Source: Deltaproteobacteria bacterium
GTDB taxonomy: Bacteria > Desulfobacterota > Dissulfuribacteria > Dissulfuribacterales > UBA3076
Direction of reading: 5' to 3'
Length of the DNA: 8,625 bases
Assembly (NCBI GenBank): GCA_030605675.1
Contig: JAUWHV010000029.1
Location: 1-8,625 of the forward strand
Below the pieces are notes generated by a model. It saw only the letters and a list, made by a program, of their open reading frames with translations, ran no database searches and was not told the origin of the DNA. Shown here piece after piece: positions 1-5,058 of this stretch (within the stretch, counting starts at the first letter, position 1; every line of letters starts with the position of its first letter). The position numbers and the translations under genes were made by a program.

Positions 1-133
1 GATGGATATTAACGATTATCCAGCCGATGTTGGCTACTGTATAGACTGCAAAACCAGAACGTTTTTTTCTTATGTTCAGTATTGCCCCTATTATACTGAG
101 AGCGGTTAGTGTCCAGGGAAAAATATGATTCAT
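1..133 (-). CDS. Small PnuC-like membrane protein, N-terminal fragment (cut by left window edge)
   Basis: The minus strand reads from an ATG at 133-131 for 44 codons without a stop and leaves the window. The peptide begins MNHIFPWTLTALSIIGAILN, continues with a basic loop (IRKKRSG), and then a second hydrophobic stretch, FAVYTVANIGWIIVNIH. Two closely spaced helices joined by a short positive loop, with the 'AN-GW' pattern in helix 2, resemble small PnuC-like (nicotinamide-riboside/NMN transporter-like) membrane proteins; this is recall of the family style, not a search result. An in-frame TAA lies about 30 bases upstream with no better start codon between, which fixes the ATG. The Shine-Dalgarno is poor: GGAG is about 16 bases away. 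A longer open frame overlaps in another phase at 9-194, but its peptide is polar and low in complexity. Substrate cannot be told from this fragment. Confidence 0.55.
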   Translation of the reverse strand, partial: MNHIFPWTLTALSIIGAILNIRKKRSGFAVYTVANIGWIIVNIH

Positions 134-202
134 GATTCCGCTGAAAATACTCCATCTGCTGCGTTACTTCAATTTCCTCGTCCATACGACGCACAATACA
201 AT

Positions 203-279
203 AAATTTTGAATTTTGAATTTTGAATGTTGAATTAAGGTATATGTTTATAGAGACAATTTTGAATGTTGAATTAAGGT
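203..279. repeat. AT-rich heptamer array with an exact 23-base direct repeat
   Basis: Bases 203-236 run as near-tandem seven-base units of the type TTTTGAA, the last becoming TGTTGAA. A 23-base stretch starting AATTTTGAATGTTGAATT is present exactly at 218-240 and again at 257-279, 39 bases apart. There is no gene on either strand here. The units face the ATTCAGC array at 330-360 in inverted sense (TGTTGAA against TGCTGAA on the opposite strand). Confidence 0.8.
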
Positions 280-291
280 GTAATTTTTTTT

Positions 292-313
292 AAGTGGGTA
301 TCCACTTTTTTTT
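292..313 (+). terminator. Weak hairpin followed by a T-run (plus-strand sense)
   Basis: AAGTGG (292-297) and CCACTT (302-307) form a six-pair stem around the loop GTAT, and the right arm runs into T306-T313. Read on the plus strand this has the form of a short intrinsic terminator. Read on the minus strand the hairpin is followed by A's, so it should not stop the hydrolase transcript. No plus-strand gene is visible upstream, so it may be decayed or part of the surrounding repeat. Confidence 0.3.
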
Positions 314-329
314 ATAATCCTCTTCCATA

Positions 330-360
330 ATTCAGCATTCAGCATTCAGCATTCAGCATT
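330..360. repeat. Perfect heptamer tandem repeat (ATTCAGC)x4.4
   Basis: Four exact copies of ATTCAGC occupy 330-357, followed by the first three bases of a fifth. The array ends three bases before the stop codon of the hydrolase gene. It faces the TTTTGAA/TGTTGAA array at 203-279, since its reverse complement is GCTGAAT. It is too short and spacer-free to be a CRISPR array. Confidence 0.85.
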
Positions 361-363
361 GCC

Positions 364-930
364 TCACTTAAGGTGCGGCAACATAGCCTTGAACGTTGGA
401 GTCCCAGCCTTCCCAAGAAGCTCGTAAACCGCCATCTCTGCCGGTCCTACAGATGCTCCGATGGCTTCCATCCGGCTCAAAGCCAATTTAGTATTTTGCT
501 TTTCCCTGGATGATATTGCATCAGCCACTATCCATGGTCTGTATTCCATTTTGATTGCACAAACGGCAGTCTGATAAACGCATATATGGGTCTCGACCCC
601 CACCATAATCAGAGTATTAACAGCAGCAGGCAGACTGGCAAGGACCTGTTTCATATTATAGTTTGCCAGGGCATTGAACTCAATCTTGTCCACACAGGTG
701 ACATCCGCAAGCAGCTCGGCAAGCTGAGGTACAAATGGTCCGAGGCCTTTTTCATATTGTGTTGTTGCTACAATAGGTATCTCCATAGCCTTGGCACAGT
801 GTATCATAAGGGCGGTATTGGCTATTACCCTGTCTGCTTTATGAATGGCCTTCATGAGGCGCTCCTGGGGATCAATGACCAGGAGGCAACAGCGTCTGGG
901 GTTCAGGATATCAAGGTGATCAGGTTTCAT
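364..930 (-). CDS. Isochorismatase-family cysteine hydrolase (YcaC-like)
   Basis: This 188-residue protein is the usual length for a single-domain isochorismatase-like hydrolase (alpha/beta Rossmann-like fold, cytoplasmic). The catalytic triad is visible: Asp20 in LLVIDPQ, Lys82 in CVDKIEFNAL, and Cys117 in GVETHICVYQ, with the Glu113/His115 that normally precede the cysteine. Family members hydrolyse amides or vinyl ethers (nicotinamide, isochorismate, carbamoyl compounds). Nothing here identifies the substrate, and the lack of a second domain argues against the siderophore-type isochorismatase. The ATG at 930-928 has a strong ribosome site, AAGGAG on the minus strand (943-938), seven bases away. 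It lies downstream of the acs-MFS pair on the same strand, separated by a terminator-like palindrome that also holds a likely promoter, so it is probably its own unit. The nearby PnuC-like gene would fit NAD-precursor metabolism, but that link is weak. Confidence 0.9.
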   Translation of the reverse strand: MKPDHLDILNPRRCCLLVIDPQERLMKAIHKADRVIANTALMIHCAKAMEIPIVATTQYEKGLGPFVPQLAELLADVTCVDKIEFNALANYNMKQVLASLPAAVNTLIMVGVETHICVYQTAVCAIKMEYRPWIVADAISSREKQNTKLALSRMEAIGASVGPAEMAVYELLGKAGTPTFKAMLPHLK

Positions 931-937
931 ACACTAA

Positions 938-943
938 CTCCTT
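938..943 (-). promoter_or_regulatory. Ribosome binding site of the hydrolase gene
   Basis: The minus strand reads AAGGAG, followed by seven bases and ATG (930-928). The site begins only a few bases after the T-run of the palindrome at 946-984, leaving no room for a conventional promoter between them. Confidence 0.75.
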
Positions 944-945
944 AC

Positions 946-984
946 AAAAAAAGGACGCGTGTATTATAACACGCGTCCTTTTTT
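946..984 (-). terminator. Strong intrinsic terminator palindrome after the acs-MFS operon
   Basis: GGACGCGTGT (953-962) and ACACGCGTCC (969-978) are exact inverted repeats around six central bases. They are flanked by A's at 946-952 and T's at 979-984, so the stem may extend to 16 pairs. On the minus strand the hairpin is followed by seven T's, the form of an intrinsic terminator about 80 bases past the MFS stop codon; the flanking A-run makes it usable from the other side too. It sits directly before the ribosome site of the next gene, so it may instead be, or double as, an operator or attenuator for the hydrolase. Confidence 0.75.
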
Positions 985-989
985 GTCGA
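963..989 (-). promoter_or_regulatory. Candidate sigma70-type promoter of the hydrolase, -10 box at the centre of the palindrome
   Basis: On the minus strand the six bases between the palindrome arms are exactly TATAAT (968-963). A TCGACA box (989-984), one mismatch from TTGACA, lies 15 bases upstream. Transcription would begin near 956, inside the left arm, and give a leader of about 26 bases before the ATG. Such a transcript lacks one arm and would escape the hairpin, while read-through from the MFS gene would still be stopped. The spacing is slightly short, so this is plausible rather than certain. Confidence 0.5.
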
Positions 990-1060
990 AACTGGAAATT
1001 CGAAATTAGGTAACAAATCTACATCGTTGTGTTTTTCCCAATTTCAAATTTCAAATTTCT
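988..1060. repeat. Facing pair of AT-rich heptamer repeats
   Basis: At 988-1010 the plus strand reads GAAACTG, GAAATTC, GAAATTA in seven-base steps. At 1040-1060 it reads AATTTCA, AATTTCA, AATTTCT, the same units in inverted sense. The two halves are separated by about 30 bases and could pair partly in single-stranded form. They fill the rest of the spacer between the terminator palindrome and the MFS stop codon. Confidence 0.65.
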
Positions 1061-1061
1061 A

Positions 1062-2360
1062 CTATTCTTCTCCAACGTATTTAGGCCTTGTTGTAATACG
1101 CGCAAGGATAACTCCTACAATCAGCAAGGCCCCTGAGATATAGAAAGCAGTGTTCAGGCTGCCTGTCATATCTTCAATTGTACCGCCCAGTCTTGCCATG
1201 AAAAAGCCTGCTCCCCAGCCGAGAAATACCAGGCCGTAGTTGAATCCGAGGTTCTTGGGCCCGTAGAAGTCTGCAGTAAAGGATGGCAACAAGGCAAGAC
1301 CGCCGCCATACTGCCAGTAAGCAATACCTACGACCAGGAACAGAAGCACGACATTCTGCATCGCAATGACAAACGGCAATGAGAACAGGCATAGGGCAGA
1401 TATAGTACAGTTCATGCAGTAGGCATTAACCCGCCCCATCTTGTCTGAATAAAATCCCGTACCGACCCGTCCGGCTGCATTGATAAAACCTCCAAACGAG
1501 ACAAGAATCCATGCGTTTGCCGCAAGGAATGGAATGTTCTTGCCTGCATGAACCATCATGCCTTTAGCGTTCGCAATGATCAGAAGCCCGGACTGTGTAG
1601 TGAGCATGAACATGAATACCAAGGCAAAGAACTGCCATGTCTTCACCATCTCAGAGGCATTCCAATTATGCTTGGTTGCCGCTGCCATCTGCTTGGCGGT
1701 TGCCGCAACTTTAGGGGCTGGAGGCACATATCCTTCAGGAGGCGTTCGCAGGAGCTGACCCGCAATGATAACCACCACGGCGAACAGTATTCCCAGACCC
1801 ACAAAGCTCCCTGTTATGCCATAGTGATCAATCAAATACTGTGCCAGAGGGCCGATATACAGGGCCGCCCCTCCATAACCGCCTACCACGAGACCTGCAA
1901 CCAGACCTCGTTTATGAGGACCGAACCACTTCAGGGCCGCAGGGGTGGGGGAGGCATAACCAATACCCATACCAATGCCGCCAAGTATGCCGAAACCAAA
2001 AACCAGCCCAGCATAGCTCTTCATCAATCCGGCAACAATACAACCTGCGGCAAGGAAAAGGCCGCCCACGGTTGCACCCACCTTGGGACCGAACCTATCC
2101 TGTATGCGGCCTCCGGGGATCATTAACAAGGCAAAGATGATAATGCATAGAGAAAATGGCGTTGCAGCCTGGGCATTGGTCAGATAGGTCCAACCTGCAT
2201 TCATGCCCTCTTGAATGACTTGACCAGCCTTGTCCACATCGACCAGGGAAGATTTCCATATGCTCCAGGCATATAATATGCCCAGACAAAGGTTGATAGC
2301 AGTGCCTGCAAAGGTAGTTATCCAGGCCTGCGCCGGTTCTTTTGTAACTTGACCTGTCAT
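1062..2360 (-). CDS. OFA-family MFS transporter (oxalate/formate antiporter-like carboxylate carrier)
   Basis: The 432-residue protein is hydrophobic along its length and consistent with the 12 membrane helices of a major facilitator in the inner membrane. The loop 2-3 signature is present as GGRIQDRFGPKVG (residues 83-95), and a matching half-repeat GRVGTGFYSDKMGR lies at 297-310. The segments GIGYASPTPAALKWFGPHKRG (about 132-152) and FTADFYGPKNLGFNYG (about 361-376) have the look of the OFA (oxalate:formate antiporter) family. A polar, Ala/Lys-rich central loop spans roughly residues 205-240. The ATG at 2360-2358 has a good Shine-Dalgarno (2374-2369, spacing 8). It follows acs by 39 bases on the same strand, so the pair is probably one transcript. 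That context favours a monocarboxylate such as acetate over oxalate, but the substrate is inferred from the neighbour only. Confidence 0.88.
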   Translation of the reverse strand: MTGQVTKEPAQAWITTFAGTAINLCLGILYAWSIWKSSLVDVDKAGQVIQEGMNAGWTYLTNAQAATPFSLCIIIFALLMIPGGRIQDRFGPKVGATVGGLFLAAGCIVAGLMKSYAGLVFGFGILGGIGMGIGYASPTPAALKWFGPHKRGLVAGLVVGGYGGAALYIGPLAQYLIDHYGITGSFVGLGILFAVVVIIAGQLLRTPPEGYVPPAPKVAATAKQMAAATKHNWNASEMVKTWQFFALVFMFMLTTQSGLLIIANAKGMMVHAGKNIPFLAANAWILVSFGGFINAAGRVGTGFYSDKMGRVNAYCMNCTISALCLFSLPFVIAMQNVVLLFLVVGIAYWQYGGGLALLPSFTADFYGPKNLGFNYGLVFLGWGAGFFMARLGGTIEDMTGSLNTAFYISGALLIVGVILARITTRPKYVGEE

Positions 2361-2399
2361 ATATTTATCTCCTTCTTAAAGACGCTCTAATGCCATGAA

Positions 2400-4478
2400 C
2401 TATTCCTTCATCAGCGCCTTTTTGCTCTCTTTCAGCTCTTCGAGCATGTCCTGTGACATCTTATGGATTTCAGTGACAATATCGGGATTTGCCAATGTAG
2501 TCGTGTCACCTGGGTCCTTGCCATTGGATATGGCTGCCAGTACCCTGCGCATAATTTTTCCGGAGCGTGTTTTTGGCATATCCGGTACGATCCAGACCTT
2601 TCTCGGCCTTGCGATTTTACCAATGGAGTCACAGAGACTCTGTGAAATCTTGGCAGCCAATTCCGGACTGGGATCGTATCCGGGCCTTAAAGAGACATAC
2701 AGGTCAGGGACCATTCCCTTTATTTCATCTGCCACAGGGACAACCGCCGCCTCTGCCACTTCAACGACGTCAAGAGAAGCGGACTCGAGTTCCTTGGTCC
2801 CCAACCGGTGCCCTGAGACATTGATTACATCGTCAATTCTTCCAAGGATACGGAAGTATCCATCCTTGGATAGCATGGCGGCATCGCCGGCAAGGTATGG
2901 CCAATCACGCCAATTCTTGCTGTTTTTGTCTTTGCAGTACTTTGCATAATACGTAGAGATATATCGGTCACGGTCCCCCCATATGGTCTGGAACTGGCCG
3001 GGCCATGGATTTTGTATGCATATATTTCCTGCCTTTCCCGTTCCTGCCTTGAGTTCGTTTCCATCATCATCATAAATTATCGGATGGATACCAGGCACAC
3101 CGGGACCCGCACTCCCCGGCTTCATCGCTCTCAGTGCAGGCACGGTACTGCAGAGAAAACCTCCGTTCTCTGTCTGCCACCATGTGTCAACTATTACGGC
3201 CTCACCCTTTCCGACTACCTCATGATACCATTTCCACACCTCGGGCTCGATTGGCTCACCAACAGTAGTCATGTGCTTGAAGTGATAATTGTACTTGGCA
3301 GGTTCGTCAGGTCCGACCTTTCTCAGTGCCCGTATGGTTGTTGGTGCAGTGTGGAAGATATTTACATCAAGCTCTTCTGCTATCCTCCATGCCCGTCCGG
3401 CGTCAGGATAGGTAGGTACGCCTTCGAAAATAACCGAAGATGCGCACAAGGCCAATGGGCCGTAAACAATGTATGAATGACCGGTAATCCATCCGATATC
3501 CGCCATGCACCAGTAAACGTCCTCCGGATGGATATCCTGGATATATTTTGACGTGCCTGTCACATAGGCAAGAAAGCCCCCTGTGCTGTGCTGGCATCCC
3601 TTGGGCTTTCCCGTAGTGCCGCTGGTATACATTAGAAATAGTGGGGCTTCGGCAGGCATGGGTACCGGGTCAATTTTTTTACCGCGATAGTCCTTGAGTA
3701 AATCATTGACGATATAATCACGACCATCAACCGTGGGCGTCGGACTCGAATTTTTGCCCGGATAACGTTGCCATATCAGGACCTTGTCAACGGCCTGGCC
3801 TTCCTTTTCCGCCTTTTCAACAGCTATGTCGGCGTTTGCTTTATGATCAAGGAGCTTGCCGCCCCGGTAATAACCGTCAATGGTTATCAATACATTGCTT
3901 TCGGAGTCCACGATCCTGTCAGCGCATGCCTTGCCGCTGAAACCTCCGAAGACCTCGGAGTGAATAATGCCGAGCCTGGCGCAGGCAAGCATCGTTATCG
4001 GGAGTTCCGGCACCATAGGCATATGAAGTGTTACCCTGTCTCCGGCCTTCAGGCCCGCAAATTCACGAAGGAGTGCAGCAAATTCGTTGACTCTTACATA
4101 GAGTTCCTGATAGCTGATATGTTGAATTCGTTCATTCTCAGGCTCAGGGACCCAGTGAATTGCCGTCTTGTTTTTGTTTTTCTCAAGATGTCTGTCCACA
4201 CAGTTGTAACACGCATTTATCTTCCCGCCCACAAACCACTTCCAGCAAGGCGCATCACTTGTATCAAGGATCGTATCCCAGTACTTGTACCAGTCCAGTA
4301 AATCGGCATATTCCTTGAAGCATTCAGGGAAATTATCAAGGCTAAAGCGATCATAGACAAATTCGTCTGTCATATTCGCCTGAGAATTAAATTTTGTGGA
4401 AGGATAAAACAAGTCTTCCTCTTTCCAGTGAACAGCAATTTCTGCTTCAGATGTTTTTGCAACTTCTTTTTTGGCCAT
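2400..4478 (-). CDS. acs: Acetyl-CoA synthetase, AMP-forming (acetate--CoA ligase)
   Basis: The enzyme joins acetate, ATP and CoA to acetyl-CoA, AMP and pyrophosphate in the cytoplasm. At 692 residues it is about 40 longer than the common 650-residue bacterial enzyme, mostly at the N-terminus. An N-terminal ACAS-type region (about 35-110) ends in CYNCVDRHL. The ATP/phosphate loop YTSGTTGKPKG is at 284-294, DTWWQTENG at 431-439, the hinge and CoA region GRIDDVINVSGHRLG at 546-560, and the catalytic lysine is Lys641 in PKTRSGKIMRR. The Trp pair at 433-434 includes the tryptophan that restricts the acyl pocket to acetate in characterised Acs. TENG replaces the usual TETG. Lys641 is the residue controlled by acetylation in other bacteria; no acetylase gene is seen here. 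The ATG at 4478-4476 has AAGGAG eight bases upstream. It leads an operon with the MFS carrier. In some anaerobes this enzyme type runs in reverse to make ATP; direction cannot be read from sequence. Confidence 0.95.
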   Translation of the reverse strand: MAKKEVAKTSEAEIAVHWKEEDLFYPSTKFNSQANMTDEFVYDRFSLDNFPECFKEYADLLDWYKYWDTILDTSDAPCWKWFVGGKINACYNCVDRHLEKNKNKTAIHWVPEPENERIQHISYQELYVRVNEFAALLREFAGLKAGDRVTLHMPMVPELPITMLACARLGIIHSEVFGGFSGKACADRIVDSESNVLITIDGYYRGGKLLDHKANADIAVEKAEKEGQAVDKVLIWQRYPGKNSSPTPTVDGRDYIVNDLLKDYRGKKIDPVPMPAEAPLFLMYTSGTTGKPKGCQHSTGGFLAYVTGTSKYIQDIHPEDVYWCMADIGWITGHSYIVYGPLALCASSVIFEGVPTYPDAGRAWRIAEELDVNIFHTAPTTIRALRKVGPDEPAKYNYHFKHMTTVGEPIEPEVWKWYHEVVGKGEAVIVDTWWQTENGGFLCSTVPALRAMKPGSAGPGVPGIHPIIYDDDGNELKAGTGKAGNICIQNPWPGQFQTIWGDRDRYISTYYAKYCKDKNSKNWRDWPYLAGDAAMLSKDGYFRILGRIDDVINVSGHRLGTKELESASLDVVEVAEAAVVPVADEIKGMVPDLYVSLRPGYDPSPELAAKISQSLCDSIGKIARPRKVWIVPDMPKTRSGKIMRRVLAAISNGKDPGDTTTLANPDIVTEIHKMSQDMLEELKESKKALMKE

Positions 4479-4498
4479 AGATCAAACTCCTTAATGCT

Positions 4499-4526
4499 TT
4501 TATAGTGAAATCCAACTAGTTGTCAG
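4499..4526 (-). promoter_or_regulatory. acs: Candidate sigma70 promoter of the acs-MFS operon
   Basis: On the minus strand CTGACA (4526-4521) and TATAAA (4504-4499) are separated by 16 bases, each one mismatch from consensus. Transcription would start near 4492, very close to the ribosome site at 4492-4487, so the leader would be very short. The spacing and box quality are good, but AT-rich spacers produce such matches by chance. Confidence 0.45.
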
Positions 4527-4539
4527 GTCAAACAAGAAA

Positions 4540-4603
4540 TGTCATTTCGACCGCATGGAAAAATCTAAGACTTCTCGGTCGTCAAGACTCCTTCAAAATG
4601 ACA
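4540..4603. repeat. 64-base element with inverted ends TGTCATTT...AAATGACA
   Basis: The ends TGTCATTTCG (4540-4549) and CAAAATGACA (4594-4603) are inverted repeats with one mismatch. The interior contains AATCTAAGACTTCTCGGTCG and a shorter CTTC-type repetition. The architecture of short terminal inverted repeats around a non-coding core of about 60 bases matches dispersed palindromic or MITE-like intergenic elements that carry TGTCATT ends in many bacteria. No transposase is present. Only one copy lies in this window, so dispersal is not shown here. Confidence 0.55.
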
Positions 4604-4788
4604 GAGTATCGTTGACACGACACCAGTAACCATTGGGAGCAATAGTGTTATTACAACCTTCCAGCCTTCTTGTTTCAGGCAGGCCGGTTACCATCCTGGC
4701 TATTTTCTAAATTTTTTTGATCGTATCCAAATTCAGATAATTGTCAAGAAATTAGTTAAGCTAAGAGCTGAAAATAGCCGTTCATGGC

Positions 4789-4879
4789 TTGAAACTTGAA
4801 ATTGGAAATTGGAAATTAGAAAAAGATGAAGCGAGTTTACGAGCTGAAATATAAGTCCAAATTTTAATTTTTCAAATTA
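4789..4879. repeat. AT-rich heptamer array with inverted partner
   Basis: Bases 4789-4823 read as five seven-base units: TTGAAAC, TTGAAAT, TGGAAAT, TGGAAAT, TAGAAAA. At 4858-4879 a degenerate inverted counterpart appears (AAATTTTAATTTTTCAAATT). This is the third facing pair of this kind in the window. It lies in the middle of the divergent region and no gene overlaps it. Confidence 0.65.
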
Positions 4880-4886
4880 TCCTCCA

Positions 4887-4936
4887 GGAACATATGATTT
4901 GTCTCGGTAATTAATGAAAAAACGCCAGATGGCCGA
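4887..4936 (+). repeat. Upstream copy of a duplicated promoter/leader segment
   Basis: This segment matches 5007-5058 base by base over about 50 positions with scattered differences, 120 bases upstream. Shared features are GGA at the left end, a -10-like hexamer (TATGAT at 4893-4898 against TATAAT at 5013-5018), the TTRTCTCGRTAATT motif, a run of A's, and finally ATGGC(C/T)GA, which in the downstream copy is the start codon of the regulator gene. The frame after the upstream ATGG (4929) stops at 5030, so this copy no longer begins a gene. Confidence 0.6.
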
Positions 4937-5006
4937 TATTAGCATATGTTTTATAGGCAAAATAGTAGATGCCTTTCCAAAATTATTTTGTTTCGCCTAT
5001 CTTTCC

Positions 5007-5058
5007 GGATCTTATAATTTATCTCGATAATTCATTGAAAAGGCTGAAAAATGGCTGA
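5007..5058 (+). repeat. Downstream copy of the duplicated leader segment, containing the regulator start codon
   Basis: This is the second copy of the segment at 4887-4936. It contains TATAAT (5013-5018), the 5-2-5 dyad TTATC-TC-GATAA (5019-5030), the weak ribosome site AAAAGG (5038-5043) and the ATG at 5051. The dyad is intact only in this copy; the upstream copy has TTGTC-TC-GGTAA. Confidence 0.6.
5013..5030 (+). promoter_or_regulatory. Candidate -10 box and adjoining operator-like dyad before the regulator operon
   Basis: A perfect TATAAT (5013-5018) is followed at once by the dyad TTATC-TC-GATAA (5019-5030), and the ATG is 32 bases past the hexamer. No strong -35 box is visible at 16-18 bases upstream (TTGTTT at 4988-4993 is 19 away), so an activator may be required. 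A protein bound to the dyad would block initiation. Confidence 0.4.

Larger units (their letters stand above)
4479..5050. other. Divergent intergenic region between acs and the signalling operon
   Basis: This 572-base stretch has no convincing gene. From left to right it holds the acs ribosome site and promoter (4487-4526), the TGTCATTT element (4540-4603), a region with the opposed motifs GTAACC/GGTTAC near 4626 and 4686, a heptamer array (4789-4879) and two similar leader segments (4887-4936 and 5007-5058). A 33-codon minus-strand open frame (4593-4694) and a 38-codon plus-strand one (4914-5030) occur, but neither has a usable ribosome site. Confidence 0.7.

Noticed and set aside
9..194. 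61-codon minus-strand open frame with a GTG start
   Set aside because: The peptide is polar with no recognisable domain, and it overlaps a frame with a clear two-helix membrane pattern. Its start lies next to the repeat region without a good ribosome site.
203..360. Possible CRISPR array
   Set aside because: Units are seven bases long and tandem, without unique spacers of constant length, and no cas gene is nearby.
586..969. Plus-strand open frame opposite the hydrolase gene
   Set aside because: It is antisense to a gene with an intact catalytic triad and runs through the terminator palindrome; its peptide has no family pattern.
1548..2126. Long plus-strand open frame opposite the MFS gene
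   Set aside because: It is a His/Arg/Gly-rich shadow of a membrane protein gene, with no ribosome site and no domain.
2395..2949. Plus-strand open frame opposite the acs 3' end
   Set aside because: It is a Ser-rich shadow frame antisense to the conserved C-terminal domain of acetyl-CoA synthetase.
4612..4640. TTGACA at 4612-4617 as a plus-strand promoter
   Set aside because: No -10-like hexamer occurs at 15-19 bases downstream, and the nearest gene on that strand starts over 400 bases away.
4914..5030. 38-codon plus-strand open frame (MKKRQMADIS...) as a leader peptide
   Set aside because: There is no Shine-Dalgarno, it spans both copies of the duplicated leader, and its end lies within the promoter dyad; more likely a by-product of the duplication.
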